Source of the DNA: Leptobacterium flavescens
GTDB lineage: Bacteria > Bacteroidota > Bacteroidia > Flavobacteriales > Flavobacteriaceae
Assembly: GCF_010671605.1 (NCBI RefSeq)
Contig: NZ_JAABOO010000002.1
Location: 1 to 64,000, forward strand
DNA: 64,000 nt
Reading direction: 5' to 3'
Under the pieces are notes generated by a model. That model saw only the letters and a program-made list of their open reading frames with translations. It made no database searches and had not been told where the DNA came from. Below, in pieces: positions 8,689 through 17,328 of this stretch. The first letter of the stretch is position 1. Each line of letters opens with the position of its first letter. The position numbers and the translations under genes were made by a program.

Positions 8689-10101
8689 TTACTCGAAAAT
8701 TAACCTTTCCTTTTCACCTTTCCCGTCCAGAACCACAATACTTTCCGGACCTTCATAGTCAGCATAACTATCAAATATTCTTCTTACGTCATCTACGTTT
8801 TTAACCTTCTTCCCGTCTACTTCAAGTAATATCTTATCAAGCAGGTAAGTACCTCTCTGAGAAGTTACATTGGAGACTTTAACACCGTAATCTACATTAA
8901 ACCTTTGTTTATCGGCTTTGGAAAGATTATCAACTTCAATATTCAGCAAATTGATCCTGTATGACTGGTTCTTAAAGAGGGTAACCGGTACCACCTGTGT
9001 TCTTCCGTTTCTCTTAATAGTCACGTCTATCACATCATTAGGTCTTTTAGACCCGAGATAACCTGTAAGATCCGAATATTTGGAGATCTCTACATTATCC
9101 ATTTTCTTGATGATATCTCCTTTTTTCAAACCAGCTTTTTCAGCACCCGAATTTCCGATCACTTCATCAATATAGAAACCTTCGGTATCATCTACTCCGA
9201 TACGTTCTGCATAGGCAGAGTTAAGTCCGCCTCCACGCACACCAAGGATACCCTGTTGCACATTACCGTATTCCAGAAGATCGTGAACCACCTTCTTGGC
9301 TATATTGCTGGGAACCGCAAAAGCATATCCCACAAAAGAACCCGTCTGAGAGGTAATGGCCGTATTGATCCCGATCAGATCTCCGTTTGTGTTTACCAAA
9401 GCCCCTCCGCTATTACCCGGATTAACTGCGGCATCTGTCTGGATAAAGGATTGATTCCTTCTGTCATTTTCATTAAGGTCTCTTGCCTTGGCACTGATGA
9501 TCCCGGCCGTAACCGTAGAAGTCAGGTTAAAAGGATTTCCCACTGCAAGTACCCATTCTCCGATCTTGGTGTTATCTGAATCCCCGAATGCCAGGAAAGG
9601 AAGGTTTTCTTCTGTATCTACCTTAATAAGTGCAATATCGGTTCCTGGATCAGAACCCACTAATTCTGCATCGTATACTTTATTGTTGTTCAGTTTAACC
9701 CTTAGGTGAGAGGAATTGGCAATTACATGATTATTGGTTACGATATAACCATCGGGAGAGATTATAACCCCCGAACCTGTTCCTACCTGCGCCCTGTCTC
9801 TTCGTCCTTCCGAACCGTAGAAGAAATCAAGGATACTTCCGCTTCGTTTATTAACCGTAACATTCTGTACGTGTACCACGGCATGAACGGTTTTCTCCGC
9901 AGCCTCCGTAAAATCTACATTTTCTGCACTGACAATCGGTCTGACGGCAGCTGGGTTAGCATAGTTGGTAGTAATAAATTTAGGTGTCTCATCCTTATTC
10001 TCTACAATGATCGCATCCTTTTCAAAATACACTTTATAGATCCCAAGTGAAAAAAGCCCACCAAGAAAAGAAACTAAAAACAAGCCTAAAAACTTTTTCA
10101 T
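8689..10101 (-). CDS. Periplasmic serine endoprotease, Do/DegP family
   Basis: This HtrA-type protease degrades or refolds damaged envelope proteins. The 470-residue chain has an N-terminal membrane anchor or signal (about 4-22) and a trypsin-like domain with the full triad: His125 in TNNHVIAN, Asp155 in DPGTDIAL and Ser231 in NPGNSGGAL. Two PDZ domains follow, the first at about 275-365 (GILGVRGGGLNS onward). The Ser-containing loop TDAAVNPGNSGG is canonical. It is transcribed alone and diverges from dapF. Whether it is DegP-like or DegQ-like cannot be decided. Confidence 0.95.
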   Translation of the reverse strand: MKKFLGLFLVSFLGGLFSLGIYKVYFEKDAIIVENKDETPKFITTNYANPAAVRPIVSAENVDFTEAAEKTVHAVVHVQNVTVNKRSGSILDFFYGSEGRRDRAQVGTGSGVIISPDGYIVTNNHVIANSSHLRVKLNNNKVYDAELVGSDPGTDIALIKVDTEENLPFLAFGDSDNTKIGEWVLAVGNPFNLTSTVTAGIISAKARDLNENDRRNQSFIQTDAAVNPGNSGGALVNTNGDLIGINTAITSQTGSFVGYAFAVPSNIAKKVVHDLLEYGNVQQGILGVRGGGLNSAYAERIGVDDTEGFYIDEVIGNSGAEKAGLKKGDIIKKMDNVEISKYSDLTGYLGSKRPNDVIDVTIKRNGRTQVVPVTLFKNQSYRINLLNIEVDNLSKADKQRFNVDYGVKVSNVTSQRGTYLLDKILLEVDGKKVKNVDDVRRIFDSYADYEGPESIVVLDGKGEKERLIFE

Positions 10102-10208
10102 AATACATCTATTTAATTTCTAAATTTAACAATTAAAATTAGTTTTTTATTATTATTCAATTTGAACTTTAACGGCAGTTTAACAATAAGAAATAAGCGG
10201 GCAAATCG

Positions 10209-10216
10209 TATATTTG
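10209..10216 (+). promoter_or_regulatory. dapF -7 promoter element (TATATTTG)
   Basis: TATATTTG fits TAnnTTTG exactly and puts transcription start near 10220. It shows that a TTG codon at 10214 in the same frame cannot be the start and that the ATG at 10235 is used, with a leader of about 15 bases. Confidence 0.65.
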
Positions 10217-10234
10217 CAACCTAAAAATTTTGCA

Positions 10235-11011
10235 ATGTTATTTACATTTTACAAATATCAGGGAACCGGGAATGATTTCGTTATTATCGATAACCGTTTA
10301 GATAAATTTCCCAAAAATGATACCAAACTCGTTCATCATTTATGCGATCGCAGGTTTGGAGTAGGGGCTGACGGACTCATCCTGCTTGAAAATCATCCTA
10401 CTGCCGATTTTAAAATGGTATATTTTAATGCTGATGGTAATGAAAGTTCTATGTGCGGTAACGGAGGAAGATGTATTGTAGCATTTGCAAATTTTCTGGG
10501 TATTATTGAGGATAAAGCTACTTTTGAAGCTATAGACGGGATGCACTATGCCAGTATTTCCGATAAAAGAGTAAGTTTACAGATGCAGAATGTAGATGAT
10601 GTTTCTCAACTGAATAATTATGTCTTCCTGGATACAGGATCGCCTCACCACGTTCAATTTGAAAATGAACTGCAGGCACTGGACGTTAAGGAAAAGGGAG
10701 CCGCCATACGTTATGGGAAATACGGAAAATCTGGCAGCAATATTAATTTTGTTGAAAAGGAGTCCGATGACATTTTTGCAGTCCGTACTTATGAAAGAGG
10801 AGTGGAAGATGAAACACTTTCCTGCGGGACCGGAGTAACTGCCGTAGCTATAGCTATGAACCATCTGGGAGAAACCAACGGGAACAGCATCCTGCTTAAA
10901 ACCCAGGGAGGAGAGCTCAATGTTTCTTTTGATAAGGATGGAGGAGCGTATAAAAATATATTCCTGGAAGGTCCGGCCGTACAGGTTTTTAAAGGAGAGG
11001 TTGAATGCTAA
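10235..11011 (+). CDS. dapF: Diaminopimelate epimerase
   Basis: DapF converts LL- to meso-diaminopimelate for lysine and peptidoglycan synthesis. The two catalytic cysteines are visible: Cys74 in SSMCGNGGRC and Cys197 in TLSCGTGVTAVA. The start MLFTFYKYQGTGNDF is the standard N-terminus, and the promoter element at 10209-10216 supports it. The protein is 258 residues, a normal length. It overlaps the next gene by seven bases, so it heads an operon with an acetyltransferase and mltG. The other early pathway gene dapA is at 26775. Confidence 0.97.
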   Translation: MLFTFYKYQGTGNDFVIIDNRLDKFPKNDTKLVHHLCDRRFGVGADGLILLENHPTADFKMVYFNADGNESSMCGNGGRCIVAFANFLGIIEDKATFEAIDGMHYASISDKRVSLQMQNVDDVSQLNNYVFLDTGSPHHVQFENELQALDVKEKGAAIRYGKYGKSGSNINFVEKESDDIFAVRTYERGVEDETLSCGTGVTAVAIAMNHLGETNGNSILLKTQGGELNVSFDKDGGAYKNIFLEGPAVQVFKGEVEC

Positions 11012-11526
11012 AATTAAAAGGAGATACGATTTTTTTAAGAGCTCTCGAACCGGGAGACCTGGATTTTCTGTATCAACTTGAGAACGACGAATCTATCTGG
11101 GAAGTGAGTGAGACCCTCACTCCTTATTCGAAGTTTATTTTAAAGCAATATCTCAGGAACAGTCATAAAGATATTTATGAAGTAAAGCAACTGCGCCTGG
11201 CGATCTCCGATTACGATAAAAATTTACTGGGTTTAGTAGATCTCTTCGATTTTAATCCGAAGAACAGCAGGGCCGGGATAGGTATTGTGGTCCTGGAAAA
11301 AGAAAGAAAAAGAGGAGTAGGGAAGGAAGCTTTAAAACTCATATCGGAGTATTCCTTTCATCACCTTAATATACATCAGCTATACGCTAATATAGCTGCA
11401 GATAATACCGCCAGCGTACGCCTGTTCTCAAATATGGGCTTCAAGAAAATAGGGGTCAAAAAAGACTGGAATTATGTTGGAGGTAGCTATGTAGATGAAT
11501 TACTGTTCCAAAAAATCAATAAATAA
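11005..11526 (+). CDS. GNAT family N-acetyltransferase, RimJ/RimL-like
   Basis: This 173-residue acetyltransferase begins GDTIFLRALEPGDLDFLYQLEND, the usual N-terminus of the RimJ/RimL and SpeG group. The acetyl-CoA loop is EKERKRGVGKEAL (about 99-111), and NIAADNTASVRLFSNMGF (about 131-148) is the characteristic late motif. The start overlaps the end of dapF (shared bases 11005-11011), showing translational coupling. Substrate is unknown: ribosomal protein N-termini or polyamines are the family precedents. Its place between dapF and mltG might suggest a cell-wall link, but that is only context. Confidence 0.88.
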   Translation: MLKLKGDTIFLRALEPGDLDFLYQLENDESIWEVSETLTPYSKFILKQYLRNSHKDIYEVKQLRLAISDYDKNLLGLVDLFDFNPKNSRAGIGIVVLEKERKRGVGKEALKLISEYSFHHLNIHQLYANIAADNTASVRLFSNMGFKKIGVKKDWNYVGGSYVDELLFQKINK

Positions 11527-11527
11527 A

Positions 11528-12571
11528 ATGTACTTACGAAAAATTTTAGTGGTTATTGCCGTTTTGGGGATCCTTATAGGTGGTTTCTTTGTATACCGTA
11601 TCTATAACGCGATCTTTTCGCCCAATACAGCTTTTAACAATGAAAAAGCTTATGTGCTCATCCCGTCAGATGCCGGTTATGAGGATATCAGAGAACAACT
11701 TCTTCCTCTGCTAAAGGATATGGGAAGCTTTGATATGGTGGCTCGAAAAAAAGGATATGCAGACAATTTCAAGGCGGGAAGATATGCTTTGCGTCCGGGA
11801 ATGAATAACAACGAGATCATTAATACGCTCAGAAGTGCCAATCAGGCTATCAATGTTACTTTTAACAATCAGGAGACCCTGGAAAAACTCGCCGGAAGGA
11901 TATCTAAACAGATAGAAGCCGACAGTACGGAGCTTATCACTGCCTTTAAAGATCCTCAGTTCCTTGGAGAAAGCGGTTTTAATGAAGATACTTCCCTGGC
12001 GATGTACCTGCCTAACAGTTATCAGCTTTTCTGGAACACCAGCGGAGAAGAATTCAGAGACAGGATGCTTAAGGAATATGGAAAGTTCTGGAATGAGGAC
12101 AGAAAGAAAAAAGCGGCAGAAATAGGCCTTGATGAAACAGAAGTGATCTCTCTTGCTGCAATAGTACATGAAGAGAGTAAAAAAATTGATGAACGTCCAA
12201 GGGTGGCAGGAGTATACTTAAATCGTTTAAAAAAGAATATTCCGCTACAGGCAGATCCGACTGTAATTTTTGCTCTAAAGAAGCATTTCGGTACTCAGGA
12301 CACTATTATCAAAAGAGTGCTGTATAAAGACCTGGAGCTGGATTCCCCCTACAATACTTACAAAAATGCAGGTGTACCTCCGGGACCAATTTCTATGCCC
12401 GATATCTCTGCAATTGACGCTGTCCTTAATGCCGAGAAGCACGAATACCTGTTTTTTGTGGCTGATATAAGCAATTTTGGCTATCATAAATTTGCTAAAA
12501 CCAATGCCCAGCACAACGCTAATAAACGCCAGTATATCAGGTGGTTAGACGCTCAGAAAATTAGAAGGTAA
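11528..12571 (+). CDS. mltG: Endolytic murein transglycosylase MltG
   Basis: MltG cleaves nascent glycan strands at the inner membrane and sets their length. The ATG at 11528, two bases after the previous stop, gives 347 residues starting MYLRKILVVIAVLGILIGGF, a single N-terminal anchor helix. The YceG domain includes the conserved catalytic glutamate region LAAIVHEESKKIDERPRVAG (about 214-233), and IPLQADPTVIFALKK and NTYKNAGVPPGPISMPDI downstream. It is the third gene of the dapF operon, consistent with a peptidoglycan role. Confidence 0.95.
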   Translation: MYLRKILVVIAVLGILIGGFFVYRIYNAIFSPNTAFNNEKAYVLIPSDAGYEDIREQLLPLLKDMGSFDMVARKKGYADNFKAGRYALRPGMNNNEIINTLRSANQAINVTFNNQETLEKLAGRISKQIEADSTELITAFKDPQFLGESGFNEDTSLAMYLPNSYQLFWNTSGEEFRDRMLKEYGKFWNEDRKKKAAEIGLDETEVISLAAIVHEESKKIDERPRVAGVYLNRLKKNIPLQADPTVIFALKKHFGTQDTIIKRVLYKDLELDSPYNTYKNAGVPPGPISMPDISAIDAVLNAEKHEYLFFVADISNFGYHKFAKTNAQHNANKRQYIRWLDAQKIRR

Positions 12572-12612
12572 ATGTGATTTGACTAGTTTTAAGGATACTT
12601 TAACTAATAAAA

Positions 12613-12642
12613 TTTGAATTCTCCCAAATAGTTGTATCTTTG
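12613..12642 (+). promoter_or_regulatory. Promoter of the lysozyme-fold gene
   Basis: TTTG (12613-12616), 18 bases and TATCTTTG (12635-12642) match the Bacteroidota consensus. The start would be near 12646, giving a leader of about 57 bases, so the following gene is separate from the mltG operon. Confidence 0.75.
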
Positions 12643-12702
12643 CAGGCTGTAATTTTTAAGCAATTGGTGCGACCAACGTAAGGCTTAAAGAAAACAAATT
12701 TT

Positions 12703-13359
12703 ATGGGAAAAAGCGTATTAAAATTAACAATTTTAGTAGCTGCTGTGGTAACAATAAGTTTAGGCTTTACCTTAAAAACAAAAAAAGTCATCGTTCATGA
12801 AAATTATGTAGTAAAGGAACCGTTGGAATACACGGTAAATATTGAAAAACCCGAATCAATCACCCCAACCCAAATCATAACTCAACCTCCTTTTTTAGGT
12901 AAATCTTTTGTCGGATTCAAGGAAGCTTTGGCTTTTAAAGAATCCAGAGGAGATTATTTCATCACCAATTATCTGGGATACTTAGGTAAATACCAGTTTG
13001 GTGCATCAACCCTCGAATTACTGGGGGTTTACAATAAAAGTCTTTTTCTGAGTAACCCTCAGTTGCAGGAAAAAGCATTTATTGCTAATACCGCAAGAAA
13101 CAAATGGATATTAAGAAAAGATATTCAGCGGTATGTAGGTAGGACCTTTAACGGTGTCCTGGTAACGGAATCTGGGATTCTTGCTGCGGCGCACCTCGGT
13201 GGAGCTGGTAACGTTAAGAAATACCTCAGATCCGGAGGAAAAATAGTATTTGAAGACGCAAATGGTGCATCTGTTCAGTACTATATGAAGAAATTTTCCG
13301 GCTATGACACATCTCATATTGAACCTATGAGAACCGCAAAAGCAGCTAGTAAGATCTAA
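12703..13359 (+). CDS. Lysozyme-fold (transglycosylase-like) exported protein
   Basis: This 218-residue protein starts with a signal or anchor segment (SVLKLTILVAAVVTISLGF, about 4-22). A linker follows, then a domain with FKEALAFKESRGDYFITN and LGKYQFGASTLELLGV (about 67-110). The Glu in ESRGDY, followed by GKYQF, is the pattern of the lytic transglycosylase/lysozyme superfamily, as is AAHLGGAGNVKKYL (about 161-174). A role in peptidoglycan cleavage is likely and fits the nearby mltG and dapF, but no LysM or binding domain is present. It has its own promoter. Confidence 0.75.
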   Translation: MGKSVLKLTILVAAVVTISLGFTLKTKKVIVHENYVVKEPLEYTVNIEKPESITPTQIITQPPFLGKSFVGFKEALAFKESRGDYFITNYLGYLGKYQFGASTLELLGVYNKSLFLSNPQLQEKAFIANTARNKWILRKDIQRYVGRTFNGVLVTESGILAAAHLGGAGNVKKYLRSGGKIVFEDANGASVQYYMKKFSGYDTSHIEPMRTAKAASKI

Positions 13360-13379
13360 GGATCTTTAAATAAGAGAAA

Positions 13380-13412
13380 ACAAACCCTGGCATTATTGTC
13401 GGGGTTTTTTTA
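13380..13412. terminator. Terminator between converging genes
   Basis: AAACCC(TG) and (CG)GGGTTT flank a loop rich in T and A, followed by seven T. It follows the lysozyme-fold gene stop and lies at the end of the converging methylase gene. The stem has a mismatch, so strength is moderate. Confidence 0.7.
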
Positions 13413-14120
13413 TTCCCTGTGTATTATGAAAATACAGGGGCGTTTGTGGAGCTCTATATTGGTTTTCTTCCACTCGCTTATATATTGGGTTTTTATATAT
13501 TCAGTCGGTAAAGTGATATCACATGCAATGCACAGGCGTGTATGCTCGCTTAAAGCAGATTTAAAATCGGAGAGCAGTTTATCGTTGCGATAAGGGGTTT
13601 CTATAAAGGCCTGGGACTGATTGAGTTCTTTAGATCTTTTCTCGAACTTTTTGATAGCGGCTTTGCGTTCCGATTTATCTATGGGAAGATAACCGTTAAA
13701 AGCAAAACTCTGTCCGTTCATTCCGCTGGCCATCATTGCCATCAGAATAGAGGAGGGGCCTACAAGGGGTATTACCTGTATGCCTTTAGAATGAGCTAAA
13801 CGAACAACTTCCGCGCCGGGATCTGCAACTCCCGGGCATCCTGCATCCGACATCAGTCCTATATTCCTGCCTTCCAGACAGGGGTTAAGATATTCCTGGA
13901 TCTCGATCGCCTCGGTAAATTTGTTCAGCAACTGAAAATTCAGACCGCCCTGAGCTTTACCGGAGCTGACCTTTTTTATAAATCGCCTTGCAGCTTTTTC
14001 GTTTTCGGCTATGTAATCATCAACCTGTTCAATGATCCTCTTTATGGAAATGGGTAATACTTCCAGTGGCTCAGTGTCTCCTAAAGTGGTTGGGATTAAA
14101 TACAGTTTTCCTAATTCCAT
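13410..14120 (-). CDS. SAM-dependent methyltransferase, tetrapyrrole methylase/RsmI-like family
   Basis: The 236-residue protein has the tetrapyrrole methylase fold: the N-terminal strand GKLYLIPTTLGDTE, NIGLMSDAGCPGVADPGAEVV (about 86-106) and VIPLVGPSSILMAMMASGMNGQSF (about 116-139). These motifs are shared with RsmI, which methylates 16S rRNA C1402. However, the N-terminal third (about 25-70, IKRIIEQVDDYIAENEKAAR) differs from RsmI and matches a separate Bacteroidota group of unknown substrate. It lies next to a phosphatase and dnaA on the same strand. I would not name it rsmI. Confidence 0.8.
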   Translation of the reverse strand: MELGKLYLIPTTLGDTEPLEVLPISIKRIIEQVDDYIAENEKAARRFIKKVSSGKAQGGLNFQLLNKFTEAIEIQEYLNPCLEGRNIGLMSDAGCPGVADPGAEVVRLAHSKGIQVIPLVGPSSILMAMMASGMNGQSFAFNGYLPIDKSERKAAIKKFEKRSKELNQSQAFIETPYRNDKLLSDFKSALSEHTRLCIACDITLPTEYIKTQYISEWKKTNIELHKRPCIFIIHRE

Positions 14121-14196
14121 AGTAATTTGGAGGTAGCAGTTAATGAGGTTAAAGATAAAATTATTTGTAAATATCTGAAAACAGACAGATAAGGGC

Positions 14197-14655
14197 CTAG
14201 TTCGCTATTTTTTCGGCAATACGATCGCAGGCCTCGTCTAGCATCCTGTACACGTTTTCAAAGCCGTGATCTCCTCCGTAGTACGGATCCGGGACATCTA
14301 CGTTCTCTCCCGGGAAGATCTCGTCCAGGATAAGCTGAACTTTTTGCTTGTCTTCTTCGGTCCTTGCCAGGCGGATAACATCTTCGTAGTTACTGTTGTC
14401 CATTACGTAGATCAGGTCGAATTTATCGTAATCATTCGCTTTAAATTGCCTGCACCTCTGATCTGTAATATCGATCCCGTATTTTTTAGCTACCGAAATA
14501 GAGCGTTTGTCCGGAAGTTCACCGATATGATAACCTCCTGTTCCGGCTGAGTCTACAAAAGCATGTGATTTTAGTATTTTGGATTTTAAGATCCCTTCTG
14601 CCAAAGGAGATCGGCAGATATTTCCTAAGCACACCATAAGGATGCTGGTTTTCAT
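14197..14655 (-). CDS. Low molecular weight protein-tyrosine phosphatase
   Basis: The 152-residue protein has the P-loop CLGNICRSPLAEG at residues 9-21 with the catalytic cysteine and arginine. The general-acid aspartate is in VPDPYYGGDHGFENV (about 120-134). This is the standard LMW-PTP family, acting on phosphotyrosine proteins. Substrate is unknown; no kinase or exopolysaccharide genes are adjacent. It follows dnaA by ten bases and may be co-transcribed with it. Confidence 0.93.
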   Translation of the reverse strand: MKTSILMVCLGNICRSPLAEGILKSKILKSHAFVDSAGTGGYHIGELPDKRSISVAKKYGIDITDQRCRQFKANDYDKFDLIYVMDNSNYEDVIRLARTEEDKQKVQLILDEIFPGENVDVPDPYYGGDHGFENVYRMLDEACDRIAEKIAN

Positions 14656-14665
14656 AGCGTTGGGG

Positions 14666-16093
14666 TTATTGGGAAAGCTTTTTAGTCAAATCGTCTATGT
14701 ATTTCCTAAACTGCTTATCGGTTTCTGCTAAATTATCAACGGTCTTACAGGCATGTAATACGGTAGCGTGATCCCGTTTTCCGATCTGGGATCCGATACT
14801 AGCCAAAGAAGCTTTGGTAAATTTCTTAGCAAAAAACATAGCTAATTGGCGGGCCTGAACAATATGTCTTTTTCTGGTCTTGGACTGAAGAGTAGATACA
14901 TCCATCTGAAAATAATCGGAAACCACTTTCTGAATATAATCGATAGATACCTCTCTTTTGGTATTTTTTACAAATTTCTCTACGATCTGTGTTGCCAGGT
15001 CTAAAGTAACTTCTTTTTTGTTGAAAGAAGACTGAGCGATAAGAGAGATGATAGCACCCTCAAGTTCACGAACATTGGTCTTTATATTCTTGGCAACATA
15101 ATCTATGATCTCTTCCGGCATTTCAACACCATCCCTGTACAGTTTGTTTCTGAGGATGGATACTCTGGTCTCATAATCCGGACTCTGCAATTCTGCAGAT
15201 AAGCCCCATTTAAATCTGGACAACAAACGTTGTTCGATGTCCTGCATATCTACAGGAGCCTTATCAGAAGTCAGGATAACCTGTTTTCCGTTCTGATGCA
15301 GGTGATTGAAAATATGGAAAAAAACGTCCTGTGTTCCGGTTTTACCGGAAAAGAACTGCACATCATCTATGATCAATACGTCTATAAGCTGATAGAAGTG
15401 GATAAAATCGTTTCTCGTATTCTTTTTAACCGATTCTATATACTGCTGAGTGAACTTTTCCGCAGAAATATAAAGAACGGTCTTTTCAGGGTATTTATCC
15501 TTGATCTCCACACCGATAGCATGTGCAAGGTGAGTTTTTCCCAGACCTACTCCTCCGAAGACCAGTAATGGGTTAAAAGAAGTCCCTCCGGGCTTATTGG
15601 CAACCGCCAGACCGGCAGATCTTGCCAACCTGTTGGAATCTCCCTCCAGGAAGTTCTCGAAATTGTAGTTAGGGTTTAACTGAGATTCTATCTTGATATT
15701 TCGTATTCCTGGAATAACAAAAGGATTCTTTAGCTCCGGACTTTTATTCTTAATTGGCACATCCAGCTCCTGAGGCTGAACATGGGAACGATTACTACTC
15801 GGTATCTTTTCCGTAAAGGGTTGCTTGTTGCCATAGGTATTCTCCATTTTGATAACGTATACCAATCTGGCATTTTCACCAAGTTCTCTTGTTAAGGCAA
15901 CTTTCAGAAGTTTAACGTAGTGCTCCTCTAACCATTCGTAGAAAAATTTACTGGGGACCTGTATACTCAGAGAGTTATCTGTGAGCTTAACGGACTTAAT
16001 TGGCTCAAACCATGTTTTATAGGCTTGTGGTTGAATATTGTCCTTTATAAAAGACAGACAGTTCTCCCATACCGATTGTGCAGTCACGTTCAT
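14666..16093 (-). CDS. dnaA: Chromosomal replication initiator DnaA
   Basis: DnaA binds the replication origin and opens it. The 475-residue protein has domain I (about 1-90), a linker with PSSNRSHVQPQELD, the AAA+ domain with Walker A GGVGLGKTHLAHAIG (about 180-194) and Walker B VLIIDDVQFF, and the C-terminal domain IV with the DNA-binding signature GKRDHATVLHACKTV (about 443-457). The upstream 180 bases are AT-rich, with a repeated GAACAAATAT, but no canonical DnaA box (TTATCCACA) was seen, so the origin is not evidently here. Downstream, the phosphatase gene starts after ten bases. Confidence 0.98.
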   Translation of the reverse strand: MNVTAQSVWENCLSFIKDNIQPQAYKTWFEPIKSVKLTDNSLSIQVPSKFFYEWLEEHYVKLLKVALTRELGENARLVYVIKMENTYGNKQPFTEKIPSSNRSHVQPQELDVPIKNKSPELKNPFVIPGIRNIKIESQLNPNYNFENFLEGDSNRLARSAGLAVANKPGGTSFNPLLVFGGVGLGKTHLAHAIGVEIKDKYPEKTVLYISAEKFTQQYIESVKKNTRNDFIHFYQLIDVLIIDDVQFFSGKTGTQDVFFHIFNHLHQNGKQVILTSDKAPVDMQDIEQRLLSRFKWGLSAELQSPDYETRVSILRNKLYRDGVEMPEEIIDYVAKNIKTNVRELEGAIISLIAQSSFNKKEVTLDLATQIVEKFVKNTKREVSIDYIQKVVSDYFQMDVSTLQSKTRKRHIVQARQLAMFFAKKFTKASLASIGSQIGKRDHATVLHACKTVDNLAETDKQFRKYIDDLTKKLSQ

Positions 16094-16170
16094 TCCTCGT
16101 ATATTTTTTTATTATGTTAGGTTAGTCTTAGTGGAAGGATAATTGACTTTTCTTCCGTGTTTTTTAGGTA

Positions 16171-16192
16171 GAACAAATATGTGAACAAATAT
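16171..16192. repeat. Tandem direct repeat upstream of dnaA
   Basis: GAACAAATAT occurs at 16171-16180 and again at 16183-16192, separated by GT. On the minus strand this gives two overlapping -7-like TATTTG elements about 80-100 bases before dnaA. It may be a doubled promoter element or a regulator site. Confidence 0.4.
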
Positions 16193-16296
16193 TTGAAAAA
16201 AAAAATGAAATGTGGGTTGAATTTTTAGTTTTTTTTTTGCATGCTTGCTAACATTAAATTCACAATTTCTTAATGTTCAAAAATTTTCCTAAATGT

Positions 16297-16707
16297 ATGA
16301 AAAAAAGTCATGAAATAAAAGTAAGAGTCCGTTATTCTGAAACTGATCAGATGGGAGTGGTATATCACGGGAATTACGCGCAGTTCCTGGAATTAGGACG
16401 TGTTGAGTGGTTGAGAGACCTCGGTATTTCTTACCGGTGGATGGAAGAAAATGGAGTGATGCTTCCGGTGATCTCTTTGAACCTAAAATTTCATAAATCG
16501 GCAAAATACGATGACCTTTTATCGATAAAAACGACCCTTTCAAAGAACCCCTCTGTAAGGATCGAATTTGATTATGAAATACACAACCAAAATCGTGAGA
16601 TAATTACTACAGGAAATACAGTTTTGGCATTTATTAATATGCAAACAATGAAACCGATGAAATGCCCCGATTATATCCTCGAAAAGTTAAATGGATCTGA
16701 TGGTTAA
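16297..16707 (+). CDS. Acyl-CoA thioesterase, YbgC/4-hydroxybenzoyl-CoA thioesterase family
   Basis: This hotdog-fold protein has the catalytic signature VRYSETDQMGVVYHGNYAQF near its start, with the key Asp in TDQMG, followed by LGRVEWLRDLG. Length is 136 residues from the ATG at 16297; an ATG at 16273 adds eight residues and cannot be ruled out. I prefer the shorter start because family members begin just before the R-Y-x-E-T-D strand. It diverges from dnaA and converges on the yigZ gene with a four-base overlap. Substrate, possibly a short acyl-CoA, is not known. Confidence 0.9.
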   Translation: MKKSHEIKVRVRYSETDQMGVVYHGNYAQFLELGRVEWLRDLGISYRWMEENGVMLPVISLNLKFHKSAKYDDLLSIKTTLSKNPSVRIEFDYEIHNQNREIITTGNTVLAFINMQTMKPMKCPDYILEKLNGSDG

Positions 16708-17318
16708 TTTTCCAGTTTTTTTACCGAAACTTCAAATAAAGAATTAAAAATTTCTAAAATTTCAGGGGCTTGTTTCTTCCTTACGGATAAAAATAAGGTG
16801 CAATTCATCTCCATTTTTTGATCTACAAGCTTTAGATTTTTCTCTTTTATGATACGCATTACCTTATTCATATTCTTATAATCGAAACCGATCTCCAGCT
16901 TTACATCTATGGTCTTTTCTTCTATTTTTGCAACTTCAATGGCCATTTTGGCTGCTGTACGGTATGCATTGATCAATCCGCCTACTCCCAGTTTAACCCC
17001 TCCGAAATAGCGAACCACCACTATAAGAATGTTTGTCAGCTCAAAGGATTTTATCTGCCCGTATATTGGCATTCCGGCACTATTGCTGGGTTCTCCGTCA
17101 TCGTTTGCTCTGTATTTTGGTTTTTCGACGCCTAATTGCCATGCATAACACCAATGTCTTGCAGAATGATGCTGTTTCTTTAGTACTTCCAGCCAGTGCC
17201 TGATCTCATCTTCATTAGATATGGGGAAGGCATATCCGAAAAATTTACTGTTCCGGTCTTTAAAAAGTACTTCTTCTGTGTTTTCTGCAATGATCTTATA
17301 TAGGTCGTTTGTTTCCAA
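16704..17318 (-). CDS. YigZ/IMPACT family protein
   Basis: The 204-residue protein has the UPF0029/Impact N-terminal domain: FKDRNSKFFGYAFPI (about 19-33), HHSARHWCYAWQLG (about 51-64), DDGEPSNSAGMPIY (about 73-86) and VRYFGGVKLGVGGLINAY (about 103-120). A C-terminal ferredoxin-like domain follows. The family is conserved across bacteria and related to eukaryotic IMPACT, a translation regulator; the bacterial function is not settled. It is followed after ten bases by an upstream-located transporter gene on the same strand. Confidence 0.92.
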   Translation of the reverse strand: METNDLYKIIAENTEEVLFKDRNSKFFGYAFPISNEDEIRHWLEVLKKQHHSARHWCYAWQLGVEKPKYRANDDGEPSNSAGMPIYGQIKSFELTNILIVVVRYFGGVKLGVGGLINAYRTAAKMAIEVAKIEEKTIDVKLEIGFDYKNMNKVMRIIKEKNLKLVDQKMEMNCTLFLSVRKKQAPEILEIFNSLFEVSVKKLEN

Positions 17319-17328
17319 ATTAAAAGAT

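Noticed and set aside
16094-16272. Replication origin next to dnaA
   Set aside because: No cluster of DnaA boxes (TTATCCACA) or AT-rich 13-mer set was recognised in the short upstream region.
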